The notes under the pieces: model-generated
Database searches by the model: none
What the model was told of the DNA's origin: nothing
What the model saw: the letters and a program-made list of their open reading frames with translations, nothing else
Translations under genes and position numbers: made by a program
Assembly: GCF_022662335.1 (NCBI RefSeq)
Contig: NZ_JAKNQJ010000011.1
Span: 1 to 64,000 of the forward strand
DNA: 64,000 bases
Direction of reading: 5' to 3'
Source: Sphingomonas sp. CROZ-RG-20F-R02-07
GTDB lineage: Bacteria; Pseudomonadota; Alphaproteobacteria; Sphingomonadales; Sphingomonadaceae
In this document: positions 44,018-53,313 of the stretch, in pieces
Layout of the letters: the number at the start of each line of letters is the position of its first letter
How positions within the stretch are numbered: position 1 is the stretch's first letter

Positions 44018-44127
44018 GTGCATGGCACCGGACTTAGTGCGTAGGGGGTGGAAGGGCAAGCGGGGTGATGGAGGCGGTGACGACAGCCGTTATTGCCGCG
44101 CGCGCCGCCATCCGGGCAGCCCCCACC

Positions 44128-44152
44128 GTCATCCCCGCGAAATCGGGGATCC
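44128..44152. repeat. Palindromic REP-like repeat, left copy
   Basis: GTCATCCCCGCGAAATCGGGGATCC contains an ATCCCCG/CGGGGAT inverted repeat (44131-44150) and the core CGTCATCCCCGC shared with the copy at 44477-44504. The GIY-YIG stop codon and its last residues lie inside it. Confidence 0.7.
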
Positions 44153-44455
44153 CGCTTCTTCGGCTCCGCCGTTGATGACGGCAAACAGGTCGCGCCATTC
44201 GGGATTGGCTTTCTCGATCAACGCGATCTTCCATGCACGCCGCCACTTCTTCATCGCCTTTTCCCGCATGATCGCGTCGGTGATGCGCTCCGCCCGTTTG
44301 GCGGAGACGAGCCGCGTCAGATCATAGCGGCGGCAAAAATTCCGAGCCGGTTCGCGTGCCGTGCTGAAACGCCCGCCCACCATGTGGGCCGTCACGCCGA
44401 TATAGATCGTGCCCGGATAGCGATCCGACATCATGTACGCCCAGCCTTCGCGCAT
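44129..44455 (-). CDS. GIY-YIG endonuclease-like protein
   Basis: This 108-aa protein belongs to the small stand-alone GIY-YIG group (UvrC/homing-endonuclease N-domain fold). GTIYIGVT is the GIY-YIG core and RYDLTRLV, AIMREKAMKKWRRAWKIALIEKANPEWRDLF are the family hallmark; the Glu of REK is the metal ligand. The usual catalytic Arg segment (RVWEHR-like) reads GGRFSTAR, so activity may be altered. An in-frame ATG at 44506 exists, but 44455 gives the standard length. GTCATCCCCGC palindromes flank it on both sides and its C-terminus is encoded within one of them. Confidence 0.8.
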   Translation of the reverse strand: MREGWAYMMSDRYPGTIYIGVTAHMVGGRFSTAREPARNFCRRYDLTRLVSAKRAERITDAIMREKAMKKWRRAWKIALIEKANPEWRDLFAVINGGAEEAGSPISRG

Positions 44456-44476
44456 CGCCGATCTCCAAGGGGCAGC

Positions 44477-44504
44477 GTCATCCCCGCCTTCGCGGGAATG
44501 ACGC
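44477..44504. repeat. Palindromic REP-like repeat, right copy
   Basis: CGTCATCCCCGCC and TTCGCGGGAATGACG form an inverted repeat with CGTCAT/ATGACG ends. Same core and orientation as the copy at 44128-44152; the pair brackets the GIY-YIG gene. Confidence 0.75.
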
Positions 44505-44513
44505 ACGAAGGGC

Positions 44514-45515
44514 TTACTCCATCGTCAGCACGATCTTGCCGACATGATCGCCCGCCTCCATCCGGCGGTGCGCGTCGGCCGCATCGGCCATCGCGAAGGT
44601 GCGATCGATCGCGGGCCTGATCCGCCCCGCCTCGACATGCGGCCAGACGGTGCGCGCCAGTTCGTCCGCCACCAACGCCTTGAACCCGGCGTCGCGCGCG
44701 CGGAGCGTCGAGCCGGTGAGGGTGAGGCGCCGGCGCATGATCTCGAACAGCGGCACGGTGGCGCTCGCGCCGGCCTGCACCGCGATCGAGACGTGGCGGC
44801 CATCGTCCGCCAGGCATTCGAGATTGCGCGGCACGTAATCGCCGCCGACCATGTCGAGGACCGCCGCCACGCCCTTGCCTTCGGTGATCGCCTTGACCCG
44901 CGCGACGAAATCCTCCGCCTTGTAATCGATCGCGTGGGTGGCGCCGAGCGCGAGGACGGCAGCGCATTTGTCGGACGATCCGCACGTCACGACGATGGCG
45001 ATACCGAAGGCGTTGCACAGCGCGATCGCCATCGTCCCGATCCCGCTGGTACCGCCATGCACCAGCACCGTGTCGCCCTCGGTCGCATAGGCGCGCTCGA
45101 ACAAATTGGTCCACACCGTGAACAGCGTCTCCGGCATGGCGGCAGCCTCCACCATCGACAGCGCCTCGGGCACCGGCAGGCACTGGCCCCAGGGCGCCAC
45201 CGCATATTCGGCATAGGCGCCGCCGCCGACCAGCGCGCAGACCGGCTGGCCGAGCGCCACCGCGTCGACGCCCTCGCCCACCGCGACGACGGTGCCGGAG
45301 AGTTCGAGGCCGAGGATCGTCGGCGCACCCGGCGGCGGCGGATACAGGCCGCGGCGCTGCAACACCTCGGGCCGGTTGATCCCCGCCGCCGCCACGCGGA
45401 CGAGCACCTCGCCCGCGCCTGGCCGCGGCACCGGGCGCGTGGCGGGCACCAGCACTTCGGCGCCGCCCGGTGCCTCCGGATCGATCGCCAGCATCGTTTC
45501 GGGAATAACGTCCAT
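44514..45515 (-). CDS. NAD(P)H-quinone oxidoreductase (PIG3-like)
   Basis: This is a 333-aa zinc-independent medium-chain dehydrogenase. AAGINRPEVLQRRGLYPPPPGAP and LGLELSGTVVAVG are typical of the TP53I3/PIG3 quinone reductase branch; HGGTSGIGTMAI binds NADPH. No structural zinc Cys cluster is present. In many alphaproteobacteria this gene neighbours DUF1192 and trcR, as here. It probably detoxifies quinones. Confidence 0.9.
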   Translation of the reverse strand: MDVIPETMLAIDPEAPGGAEVLVPATRPVPRPGAGEVLVRVAAAGINRPEVLQRRGLYPPPPGAPTILGLELSGTVVAVGEGVDAVALGQPVCALVGGGAYAEYAVAPWGQCLPVPEALSMVEAAAMPETLFTVWTNLFERAYATEGDTVLVHGGTSGIGTMAIALCNAFGIAIVVTCGSSDKCAAVLALGATHAIDYKAEDFVARVKAITEGKGVAAVLDMVGGDYVPRNLECLADDGRHVSIAVQAGASATVPLFEIMRRRLTLTGSTLRARDAGFKALVADELARTVWPHVEAGRIRPAIDRTFAMADAADAHRRMEAGDHVGKIVLTME

Positions 45516-45579
45516 CGGCCTGGCCCCATTCGCCTCGGAAGATGCGCGTTATTGACAGGGGCTGCGCCGGGGTCAACGT

Positions 45580-45780
45580 ATGGCGGTCATGGAATCGGAC
45601 GACGCCCCTACCCGGTCGAACGACGCGCTGGCCGCGCTGGTGCGGCAGGATCTGGATCCGCTGTCCCTCGCCGAGCTGGAGGCGCGGATCGCCGCGCTGG
45701 AGGGCGAGATCGCGCGGGTTCGGCGAAAGATCGAACACGCCGTTAACCATCGTGCAAGCGCCGACGCGCTATTCCGGTGA
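45580..45780 (+). CDS. DUF1192 family small protein
   Basis: This 66-aa protein has the family pattern DPLSLAELEARIAALEGEIARVRRKIEHA followed by a short tail with ADALFR. It is probably a short helical dimer. It is divergent from the quinone oxidoreductase gene with 64 bases between starts. Role unknown; the gene neighbourhood with trcR is conserved in alphaproteobacteria. ATG 45589 is an alternative start. Confidence 0.82.
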   Translation: MAVMESDDAPTRSNDALAALVRQDLDPLSLAELEARIAALEGEIARVRRKIEHAVNHRASADALFR

Positions 45781-45925
45781 GGAACAGCACGGCCCCGCCC
45801 CGGTACCACGCCCACGGCGGCGCCAGGGACGATGGTCGCGCGGTTCAAGTGCTTGATGAGGCCGCGCGCAATCCCGACATGGTTGCAAAGGGCCGGCGTC
45901 TTCGCGGCCCGATCGGAGTAGACTG

Positions 45926-48244
45926 ATGCCATCCTTTGCCCCCGCGCTGGAAACCACCCTCCACAATGCGCTGAAGGCCGCGTCCTCGCGACGCCACGAA
46001 TATGCCACGCTGGAGCATCTGCTGCTCGCGCTGATCGACGACGAACACGCCTCCAAGGTGATGCTCGCCTGCAAGGCCGATCTCGGCGAGCTCAAGACCA
46101 CCGTCGCCCATTATCTCGATACCGAGCTCGACGCGCTGAAGGTCGATGCCGCGACCGACCCGGCGCCCACATCGGGCTTCCAGCGGGTGGTGCAGCGCGC
46201 GATCCTGCACGTCCAGTCGTCGGGCCGCGACGAGGTGACGGGCGCCAACGTGCTGGTCGCGCTGTTCAGCGAGCGCGAATCCTATGCCGTCTATTTCCTG
46301 CAGCAGCAGGACATGAGCCGCCTCGATGCCGTCAGCTTCATCAGCCACGGCGTCGGCAAGGGCGGTGCCGCGACCGAAGCCTCCAGCCCCAAGGGTGCCG
46401 AGGAGGAGAAACCCGCCAAGGGACAGGAGAAGGGCAAGACGGAAAGCGCGCTGAAGCAATTCACCGTCGATCTCAACGAGAAGGCGAAGATCGGCAAGGT
46501 GGATCCGCTGATCGGCCGCGGGCCCGAGGTGGATCGCACCATCCAGATCCTGTGCCGCCGCTCGAAGAACAACCCGCTCTATGTGGGCGATCCGGGCGTG
46601 GGCAAGACCGCGATCGCGGAAGGGCTCGCGCGCAAGATCGTCGAGGGCGAGGTGCCCGACGTGTTGTTGGAAGCGGTGATCTATTCGCTCGACATGGGCG
46701 CGCTGCTCGCCGGTACGCGCTATCGCGGCGATTTCGAGGAGCGGCTGAAGGCGGTCGTCAACGAACTCGAGAAGCTGCCGCATGCAGTGCTGTTCATCGA
46801 CGAGATCCACACGGTGATCGGCGCGGGCGCGACGTCGGGCGGGGCGATGGACGCCTCCAACCTGCTGAAGCCCGCACTCTCGGGCGGAACGATCCGCTGC
46901 ATCGGCTCGACCACCTACAAGGAATTCCGGAACCATTTCGAAAAGGACCGCGCCCTGCTGCGCCGGTTCCAGAAGATCGACGTGAACGAGCCGACGATCG
47001 AGGATACGATCAAGATCCTGGCCGGATTGCGCAGCGCGTTCGAGGCGCATCATTCGGTCAAATACACGCCCGATGCGATCAAGTCCGCGGTCGAGCTGTC
47101 GGCGCGCTACATCAACGACCGTAAGCTGCCCGACAAGGCGATCGACGTGATCGACGAGGTGGGCGCGATGCAGATGCTGGTTCCGCTCGCCAAGCGCAAG
47201 AAGACGATCACCACCAAGGAGATCGAACAGGTGATCGCCACGATGGCGCGCATTCCACCGAAATCGGTTTCGTCGGACGACAAGGTGGCGCTCGCCAGCC
47301 TGGAGACCGATCTGAAGCGCGTGGTGTTCGGGCAGAATTCGGCGATCGAGAAGCTGTCGTCGGCGATCAAGCTGGCGCGGGCGGGTCTGCGCGAGCCGGA
47401 AAAGCCGATCGGCAACTATCTGTTCACCGGCCCGACCGGCGTCGGCAAGACCGAAGTCGCCAAGCAGCTCGCCTCGATCCTGGGGATCCCGCTCCAGCGC
47501 TTCGACATGAGTGAATATATGGAGCGGCATTCGGTCAGCCGGCTGATCGGTGCGCCCCCGGGCTATGTCGGCTTCGATCAGGGCGGCTTGCTGACCGATG
47601 CGGTCGACCAGAACCCGCACTGCGTCCTCCTGCTCGACGAGATCGAGAAGGCGCATCCGGACCTGTTCAACATCCTGCTCCAGGTGATGGATAACGGCCG
47701 CCTGACCGACCAGCACGGCAAGACGGTCGATTTCCGTAACGTCATCCTCATCATGACGACCAACGCGGGCGCATCCGACATGGCCCGCGAGACGGTGGGC
47801 TTCGGCCAGTTGACCCGCGAGGGCGAGGACGAGCAGGCGGTGCAGAAGATGTTCACGCCCGAATTCCGCAACCGTCTCGATGCGGTGGTGCCGTTCGGCT
47901 ATCTTCCGCCCGAAGTGGTGGCGCGGGTGGTCGACAAGTTCATCCTCCAGCTCGAGCTCCAGCTGGCGGATCGTGCCGTCCACATCCAGCTCGACGACGC
48001 GTCCAAGGCCTGGCTGACCGAAAAGGGCTATGACAAACTCTACGGCGCCCGCCCGATGGGCCGCTTGATCCAGGAGAAGATCAAGCAGCCGCTCGCCGAG
48101 GAGCTGCTGTTCGGCAAGCTCGTCCATGGCGGCGAGGTGACGGTGAGGATGAAGGACGGCGCACTGTCGTTCGCGATCGAGCCGGCGGCACCGAAAAAGC
48201 CCAAGAAGAAGGGTGGCAAGGCCGTCACCGTCGAGGCGGAATAA
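45926..48244 (+). CDS. clpA: ClpA ATP-dependent protease ATPase subunit
   Basis: This 772-aa AAA+ unfoldase works with ClpP. The N-domain begins [21 protein letters not shown]1 has Walker A GDPGVGKT near residue 219 and Walker B LFIDEIH; D2 has GPTGVGKT near 501 and [11 protein letters not shown]. SMxEYMERH-like and [10 protein letters not shown] [10 protein letters not shown] sensor segments are present. The C-terminus carries a Lys-rich tail. CGGAGTAGACTG provides the ribosome site. In many relatives clpS immediately precedes clpA; the 145 bases upstream here contain no clpS. A terminator follows. Confidence 0.96.
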   Translation: MPSFAPALETTLHNALKAASSRRHEYATLEHLLLALIDDEHASKVMLACKADLGELKTTVAHYLDTELDALKVDAATDPAPTSGFQRVVQRAILHVQSSGRDEVTGANVLVALFSERESYAVYFLQQQDMSRLDAVSFISHGVGKGGAATEASSPKGAEEEKPAKGQEKGKTESALKQFTVDLNEKAKIGKVDPLIGRGPEVDRTIQILCRRSKNNPLYVGDPGVGKTAIAEGLARKIVEGEVPDVLLEAVIYSLDMGALLAGTRYRGDFEERLKAVVNELEKLPHAVLFIDEIHTVIGAGATSGGAMDASNLLKPALSGGTIRCIGSTTYKEFRNHFEKDRALLRRFQKIDVNEPTIEDTIKILAGLRSAFEAHHSVKYTPDAIKSAVELSARYINDRKLPDKAIDVIDEVGAMQMLVPLAKRKKTITTKEIEQVIATMARIPPKSVSSDDKVALASLETDLKRVVFGQNSAIEKLSSAIKLARAGLREPEKPIGNYLFTGPTGVGKTEVAKQLASILGIPLQRFDMSEYMERHSVSRLIGAPPGYVGFDQGGLLTDAVDQNPHCVLLLDEIEKAHPDLFNILLQVMDNGRLTDQHGKTVDFRNVILIMTTNAGASDMARETVGFGQLTREGEDEQAVQKMFTPEFRNRLDAVVPFGYLPPEVVARVVDKFILQLELQLADRAVHIQLDDASKAWLTEKGYDKLYGARPMGRLIQEKIKQPLAEELLFGKLVHGGEVTVRMKDGALSFAIEPAAPKKPKKKGGKAVTVEAE

Positions 48245-48279
48245 CCACCGGCCGCCTCGAAGGCCCTGCAAATCCATCG

Positions 48280-48312
48280 ACCCGGCTGCGCCACCGCCGC
48301 AGCCGGGTTTTT
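48280..48312 (+). terminator. Rho-independent terminator after clpA
   Basis: ACCCGGCTGCG and CGCAGCCGGGT form an 11-bp stem around CCACCGC, followed by a run of T, 36 bases after the clpA stop. Confidence 0.9.
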
Positions 48313-48365
48313 CCATGCCGCCGCTATTTACCGAATGTTCGGGGCGTTCGGTATAAGGGCGACCG

Positions 48366-50060
48366 ATGACCTTCGGGCGATGCATCAGGACGGCGGTCGC
48401 TGCGGCCATGCTGCTATGCGCGCTGCTCGCCGCGACCGCCGTATCGGCTGCGGTCCGTCGGCCGATTGCGACCTGCGTCCTGCGCGATGCGCCGGGGCTG
48501 AACGCCGTCGACCTGCTGCGCACGCCCGGCCGTTTCGACTGCCGCACGCCGCAAAGCCGCTTCGGTGCCGGCGATTTCTGGGTCGTTTCGGAACGGCTGC
48601 CGGCGATCGCGTCGTCCGGACTTGGGCTGGACGTCGAGTCGGGCAGCGTGTGGCAGAACCGCACGACGCTATACGTCCTCTATGCCGATGGCGCGCTGCG
48701 CCGCACGGGCTTCTCGAGCGCGAGGATCGGCGACCATCTGCTGGTCGGTGCGCTATTCACCACGCCTCTCACGCTGCCGGGCGCCGCGGTGCCGCCGGTG
48801 CCGCCGGTGCGCCTGCTGTGGCACATCGAGGGCGCGGCCAATACGCGGGGCATCGTCATCGGCCCCGAACTCTACGATCATCGTTCGCAGGAGAAGCAGC
48901 AGGTCTTTCTGGCGGGATTTTACGGCAGCTTCATCGGGCTGGCCATCGCACTGATCGTCTACAATCTCGCCTTGTGGCGCGCACTGCGTCAGCGGTTCCA
49001 GCCGGTCTATTGCGCGCTTGTGCTGTGCCTGCTGGGCTATGCGCTCAGTTCCTCGGCGATCCTCGGGCTGCTGTTCCCGGGGCTCGCCAATAATGACCGG
49101 ATGCGGCTGAACATCGTGCTGCTCGGCGCGTCGGCGGTCTGGATGCTGCTGTTCGCGCGCACCTTCTTCGAGCGTCGGGTGTTCGAAGGACCGATCCGCA
49201 CGGCCAGCACTGCGGTGATGGTCGCGATCGGGTTCACCTCGGTGTTGATGGCCGCCACCCTACCTTGGCACGCCACCATGGTGGATCGGCTGAACACGCT
49301 CGGCTTCTGCGGCTTGATCGCGCTTGTGCCCGCGATCCTCTGGCGCGCCTGGCGGATGCGGAGCCGCTATCTCGTGATGTTCGCGCTCGCCTGGGGGGTG
49401 CCGGTCGCCTTCACCGTCCTGCGGATCGCCGAAGCACTGAAGCTCCTCCCCTGGAGTTTCTGGATCGACAATTCGACGGTCGTTGCCATGATGCTGGAAG
49501 CGCTGCTCTCCAGCATGGCGATCGCCTATCGGATCAAGCTGCTCAGCCTCGAGCGCGACGAGGCCCGCGAACAGGAAAGTGCTGCCCGGATACTGGCGGA
49601 CATCGATCCGCTGACCGGCCTGCTCAACCGCCGCGCCTTCTTGGCCCGCGCGATCGAGCGCAAAGGCGAGCAGATGCTGCTGATCGCCGATCTCGATCAC
49701 TTCAAGGCCGTGAACGAGACGATCGGCCATGACGGCGGCGACGAGGTGTTGCGGATCGTGGCACGCGCGCTGCGCACCGCGGTTCCGGCCGACGCACTGG
49801 TGGCGCGGATTGGCGGCGAGGAATTCGCGATCATCGTCGATGCCACAGCGGGGATCGCGGCGTCCGACATATTGGCGGCGCTGCGAACCGAACGCATGCC
49901 GTTCGATCTGCGCGTGACCGCGAGCATCGGCACGTGCAACGGCCCGATCACGCGGGAAGCCGATTGGAACACGCTCTACCGCGAGGCCGATCGTGCGCTG
50001 TTCGAGGCCAAGTCCGCCGGCCGCGACCGCGCCCGTCGTGCCCGGCGGGCGGCTGCCTGA
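48366..50060 (+). CDS. 7TM receptor-type diguanylate cyclase
   Basis: The protein is 564 aa. A signal-like N-terminus and extracytoplasmic domain (residues 30-180, with two close Cys) precede seven hydrophobic helices (about 180-385) of the 7TM-DISM type. A short coiled linker leads to a GGDEF domain at 400-555: DPLTGLLNRRAF, DLDHFKAVNETIGHDGGDEVL and the active-site RIGGEEFAI. GGEEF implies cyclase activity; the RxxD inhibitory site expected five residues upstream is absent (ADAL), so product feedback may be lost. It produces c-di-GMP in response to an unknown periplasmic ligand. Confidence 0.85.
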   Translation: MTFGRCIRTAVAAAMLLCALLAATAVSAAVRRPIATCVLRDAPGLNAVDLLRTPGRFDCRTPQSRFGAGDFWVVSERLPAIASSGLGLDVESGSVWQNRTTLYVLYADGALRRTGFSSARIGDHLLVGALFTTPLTLPGAAVPPVPPVRLLWHIEGAANTRGIVIGPELYDHRSQEKQQVFLAGFYGSFIGLAIALIVYNLALWRALRQRFQPVYCALVLCLLGYALSSSAILGLLFPGLANNDRMRLNIVLLGASAVWMLLFARTFFERRVFEGPIRTASTAVMVAIGFTSVLMAATLPWHATMVDRLNTLGFCGLIALVPAILWRAWRMRSRYLVMFALAWGVPVAFTVLRIAEALKLLPWSFWIDNSTVVAMMLEALLSSMAIAYRIKLLSLERDEAREQESAARILADIDPLTGLLNRRAFLARAIERKGEQMLLIADLDHFKAVNETIGHDGGDEVLRIVARALRTAVPADALVARIGGEEFAIIVDATAGIAASDILAALRTERMPFDLRVTASIGTCNGPITREADWNTLYREADRALFEAKSAGRDRARRARRAAA

Positions 50061-50111
50061 TCCAGGAATCGCCCATGTTGCACAAACTACCAAATGTCCT
50101 AGTATAACAGC

Positions 50112-50792
50112 ATGGTATCTCAAGATGTGGTGCGGTCCGGCCATTCGGTCGGGGACGGAAACGGCGTCATCCTGGCCGCGGATGCGAATGTTTGCGATCT
50201 GCTCCAGCGTACCGAGATCGAGCTCATCGGAATGAGCTATCTGCAGATCACCCATCCCGACGATCTTCCGGCCAATATCCGCCAGATCGACGCGCTTCCC
50301 AGCGGCGCTGCACCGATCACGATCCGCAAACGCTATCTGCGCCGCGACGGCAGCGCCGTGCCGGCCGAGATTTCGGTGTCCCGCCTGGGCAATGGTCCGG
50401 GGGTCGACCGGCTGGTCGCGACCGTGAAGTGGCGTGCCGTCGCCGCCGCGACGCCGAGGCCGGATCAGCTGTGGCGAACGGCACGCAAGATCGAGGCGCT
50501 CAGCAAGCTGCGCAAGGAGGTCCTCGGGGCCGAGCTGTTCGCCGATCATCCGATGGGCGTTCTGCTGCGCACCTATGTCGCGGAAATGGAGGGCCGCTCG
50601 ACCACGCCGGAGCAACTCGCGATCGATCTGGGAGCGTCACCGATTCTGGTCGCCCGCTGGGTGACCGCGTTGACCACGCATGGTCTGCTCGATCGTGCCG
50701 CCGGCCCCGCTGAGCCGTTCCAGCTCAGCGATTCGGGAATCGCCCGGATCGAACATCTGCTCGCCGTCGCCCGCAGCGCCCCGGTCGATTGA
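50112..50792 (+). CDS. PAS domain protein with winged-helix C-terminus
   Basis: The protein is 226 aa. Residues about 15-105 form a PAS_3-like domain (GNGVILAADANVCDLLQRTEIELIGMSYLQITHPDD, YLRRDGSAVPAEISVS). Residues about 145-220 look like a MarR-type winged helix (TPEQLAIDLGASPILVARWVTALTTHGLLDR...FQLSDSGIARIEHLL). It is a putative one-component regulator, unusual in putting PAS ahead of a winged helix. It starts 52 bases after the diguanylate cyclase and may act in the same circuit. The ribosome site is weak, so the exact start is uncertain. Confidence 0.68.
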   Translation: MVSQDVVRSGHSVGDGNGVILAADANVCDLLQRTEIELIGMSYLQITHPDDLPANIRQIDALPSGAAPITIRKRYLRRDGSAVPAEISVSRLGNGPGVDRLVATVKWRAVAAATPRPDQLWRTARKIEALSKLRKEVLGAELFADHPMGVLLRTYVAEMEGRSTTPEQLAIDLGASPILVARWVTALTTHGLLDRAAGPAEPFQLSDSGIARIEHLLAVARSAPVD

Positions 50793-50883
50793 GTTTGGCG
50801 CACGTTCGGGCGTGCGCCCGCGTTCGCTTATGATGCCGCTGGCCGCCTTGACCCCCGCCGAGCGCCTGCGCCATAGCGCGGGC

Positions 50884-51123
50884 ATGGAAACGCCGATCGA
50901 AGACCTCTCGTTCGAGGATGCGCTGAAGGAACTCGAGCGGATCGTATCGCGGCTGGAAAGCGGCGACGCGACGCTCGACGAGTCGATCCGGCTCTATGAG
51001 CGCGGCGATCGGCTCCGCGTCCGCTGCGCCGAGCGGCTCGATGCCGCGCAGGCGCGGATCGAGGCGATCCGCGTCGATGCCGAGGGCAAGGCGGCCGGCA
51101 CCCGCGCGTTCGCGGCCGGCTGA
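50884..51123 (+). CDS. xseB: Exodeoxyribonuclease VII small subunit
   Basis: This 79-aa protein is the size of XseB. SFEDALKELERIVSRLESGDATLDESIRLYERGDRLRVRCAERLDAAQARIE covers the coiled XseB domain. It partners XseA (not in this window) in degrading single-stranded DNA. It stands at the head of the xseB-ispA-coaD run, nine bases before ispA, a common alphaproteobacterial order. Confidence 0.93.
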   Translation: METPIEDLSFEDALKELERIVSRLESGDATLDESIRLYERGDRLRVRCAERLDAAQARIEAIRVDAEGKAAGTRAFAAG

Positions 51124-51132
51124 CGCGACCAG

Positions 51133-52026
51133 ATGCCCACCCCCGCCCTTGCCGCGGCGCTTGCCGATGTGTCCACCGAGATCGACCGCCAGTTCGATCT
51201 GTTCCTGGCGCTTCCCGACGATCCGCGCCGCGAGCTGTACCGCGCGATGCGCCACGCCGCGATCGGCGGCGGCAAGCGGCTGCGGCCGCTGCTCGTGTTC
51301 GCGACCGCCGCGCTGTTCGACGTGGACCGGGCGCATGCCTCGCGGGCCGCAACCGCGATCGAATCGGTCCATGTCTATTCGCTGATCCATGACGATCTGC
51401 CCGCGATGGACGATGACGACATGCGCCGCGGCAAGCCCACGGTGCACAAGGCCTTCACCGAGGCGACCGCGATCCTGGCGGGCGACTGCCTCCATGCGCT
51501 GGCGTTCGAGATCCTGGCGCATCCCGCGACGCACCCCGATGCGATCGTGCGCGCCGAACTGGTGTTCGACCTCGCGCGCGCGGCGGGCCCCTCGGGCATG
51601 GCGGGCGGCCAGATGATGGACATCGAGGCGGAAAAGGCGCGGTTCGACCTGCCGACCGTCACCCGGCTCCAGCAGATGAAGACCGGCGCGCTCATCACCG
51701 CCTCGGTCGAGGCGGGTGCGATCCTCGGCCGTGTGCCGGCCGACGCACGCACCGGGCTTCGCGGCTATGCGCATGATCTGGGCCTCGCCTTCCAGATCGC
51801 CGACGATCTGCTCGATGCCGAAGGCGACGAGGCCGCGGTCGGCAAGAAGCTGCGCAAGGACGGCGGCGCGGGGAAGGAGACGTTCCTGACGCTGATGGGC
51901 GCCGAACGCGCGCGCGCGCAGGCGGCCATGCTGGTCGAACAGGCGGTCGAGCATCTTCACGGCTATGGCGCGGATGCCGATCTGTTGCGCGACATCGCGC
52001 ATTTCGTCTTCGAGCGCGATCGGTGA
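51133..52026 (+). CDS. ispA: Farnesyl diphosphate (polyprenyl) synthase
   Basis: The protein is 297 aa. GGGKRLRPLL binds the diphosphate, the first Asp-rich motif is HDDLPAMDDDDMRRGKPT (DDxxxxD form typical of bacterial type II FPP synthases), KTGAL and the second motif FQIADDLLDAEGD follow. It condenses IPP with DMAPP/GPP to farnesyl diphosphate for quinone, hopanoid and undecaprenyl synthesis. dxs, the frequent neighbour, is not next; coaD is instead, with a GTGA overlap. Confidence 0.94.
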   Translation: MPTPALAAALADVSTEIDRQFDLFLALPDDPRRELYRAMRHAAIGGGKRLRPLLVFATAALFDVDRAHASRAATAIESVHVYSLIHDDLPAMDDDDMRRGKPTVHKAFTEATAILAGDCLHALAFEILAHPATHPDAIVRAELVFDLARAAGPSGMAGGQMMDIEAEKARFDLPTVTRLQQMKTGALITASVEAGAILGRVPADARTGLRGYAHDLGLAFQIADDLLDAEGDEAAVGKKLRKDGGAGKETFLTLMGAERARAQAAMLVEQAVEHLHGYGADADLLRDIAHFVFERDR

Positions 52027-52544
52027 ACATGCGGGCGGCCAGCGTGCGGGTCGGCGTCTATCCGGGGACGTTCGATCCCGTGACGCTGGGCCATATGGAC
52101 ATCATCCGGCGCGGCGCGAAGCTGGTCGACCGGCTGGTGATCGGGGTGACGACCAATCCGTCCAAATCGCCGATGTTCTCGGTCGAGGAACGGCTGGCCG
52201 CGGTCCGGCGCGAAGTCGCCGGGGTCGACGGCGAGATCGCGGTGGTCGCGTTCGATTCGCTGCTGATGGATTTCGCCGAGGCGCAGGGTGCGAAGATCAT
52301 CGTGCGCGGGCTGCGCGCGGTCGCCGATTTCGAATATGAATATCAGATGGCGGGGATGAATCAGCAGATCAATCCGCGCGTCGAGACGGTGTTCCTGATG
52401 GCCGACGTGGCGCTCCAGCCGATCGCCAGCCGGCTGGTGAAGGAAATCGCGATCTATGGCGGCGACATCCGGCGGTTCGTCCCACCGGCGGTCTGCGACG
52501 AGGTGGTCGCGCGCGTCGCGGTGATCGGGCGGCGGGGTACGTGA
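52023..52544 (+). CDS. coaD: Phosphopantetheine adenylyltransferase
   Basis: This 173-aa CoaD carries out the penultimate step of CoA synthesis. VGVYPGTFDPVTLGHMDII carries the TxGH nucleotidyltransferase motif; NPSKSPMFSVEER, IIVRGLRAVADFEYEYQMAGMN and the C-terminal ASRLVKEIA (normally SSTxVKEIA) complete the family pattern. The GTG start overlaps the ispA stop; ATG 52029 is an alternative two codons in. The ISSTxxK motif is slightly altered (IASRLVK). Confidence 0.94.
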   Translation: MNMRAASVRVGVYPGTFDPVTLGHMDIIRRGAKLVDRLVIGVTTNPSKSPMFSVEERLAAVRREVAGVDGEIAVVAFDSLLMDFAEAQGAKIIVRGLRAVADFEYEYQMAGMNQQINPRVETVFLMADVALQPIASRLVKEIAIYGGDIRRFVPPAVCDEVVARVAVIGRRGT

Positions 52545-52612
52545 CGTTCAGTTTGGCGCAATGCCCGATCTGGTCTAGGTCGCGCGCTTTCCCTCGTTCG
52601 AGTATGCTGCCC

Positions 52613-53305
52613 ATGCGTCTCCTCGCCCTGTTCGCGTTCGCCGTCGGCGCGCTTGCCGCCCCCGCCGTCGCGCAGACCACGCCAGCCCCCGCCGCGGCAC
52701 CCGCGATCGACCCGCAGAACGAGTGGATCCTGGATCTTTCGACCGGCGGCCGCGTCGCCATCCGGCTACGGCCGGACATGGCGCCCAAGATGGTCGAGCG
52801 GATCAAGGTGCTCACCCGCCAGCATTTCTACGACGGCCTGACGTTCCACCGCGTGATCGACGGCTTCATGGCGCAGGGCGGCGATCCCAAGGGCGACGGC
52901 ACCGGCGGCTCGACGCTGCCGAACGTGGCCGCGGAATTCAACACGCTGCCCCATGTCCGCGGCGCGGTGTCGGCCGCGCGCGCCGACGATCCCAACAGCG
53001 CGAACAGCCAGTTCTTCATCGTGCTGCTGCCGAAGCTCAACCTCGACAAGAAATACACCGTCTTCGGCCGCGTGACGTCGGGGATGAACTATGTCGACGC
53101 GATCGAAAAGGGCGAGCCGCCCGCGAGCCCCAGCCGGATCGTCCACGCCTATATCGCCGCCGACAATCCGCCGGCCTATTCGCCCGCGCCGCCGGCCGCC
53201 GCACCGACGCTCGGCTCGCCGGTGACGCTGCCGGGCACGGGGGCCAGCGCCGGGGTGGCCGCGCCGAAGCTCGCGCCCAAAAAGATGGCGCCGGCGAAGA
53301 AGTAA
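52613..53305 (+). CDS. Periplasmic cyclophilin-type peptidyl-prolyl isomerase
   Basis: The protein is 230 aa. Signal peptide [21 protein letters not shown], a Pro/Ala linker, then a cyclophilin domain: [49 protein letters not shown] and [15 protein letters not shown]. The active-site Arg in FHRV is present. A long Pro/Ala/Lys-rich C-terminal tail follows. ATG 52604 is an alternative three codons upstream. It probably assists folding of exported proteins. It lies between coaD and queA in the same direction. Confidence 0.87.
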   Translation: MRLLALFAFAVGALAAPAVAQTTPAPAAAPAIDPQNEWILDLSTGGRVAIRLRPDMAPKMVERIKVLTRQHFYDGLTFHRVIDGFMAQGGDPKGDGTGGSTLPNVAAEFNTLPHVRGAVSAARADDPNSANSQFFIVLLPKLNLDKKYTVFGRVTSGMNYVDAIEKGEPPASPSRIVHAYIAADNPPAYSPAPPAAAPTLGSPVTLPGTGASAGVAAPKLAPKKMAPAKK

Positions 53306-53313
53306 CCGTCCGG

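Noticed and set aside
45845..48664. 939-codon antisense frame over clpA
   Set aside because: Composition is Leu/Asp/Arg/His repeats typical of the antisense of a GC-rich gene; no domain recognised and clpA is unambiguous.
50078..50108. TTGCAC-N19-TATAAC promoter-like pair before the PAS/winged-helix gene
   Set aside because: The transcription start it implies would fall at or after the start codon at 50112, and spacing is long; kept only as a possible sign that the true start is downstream.
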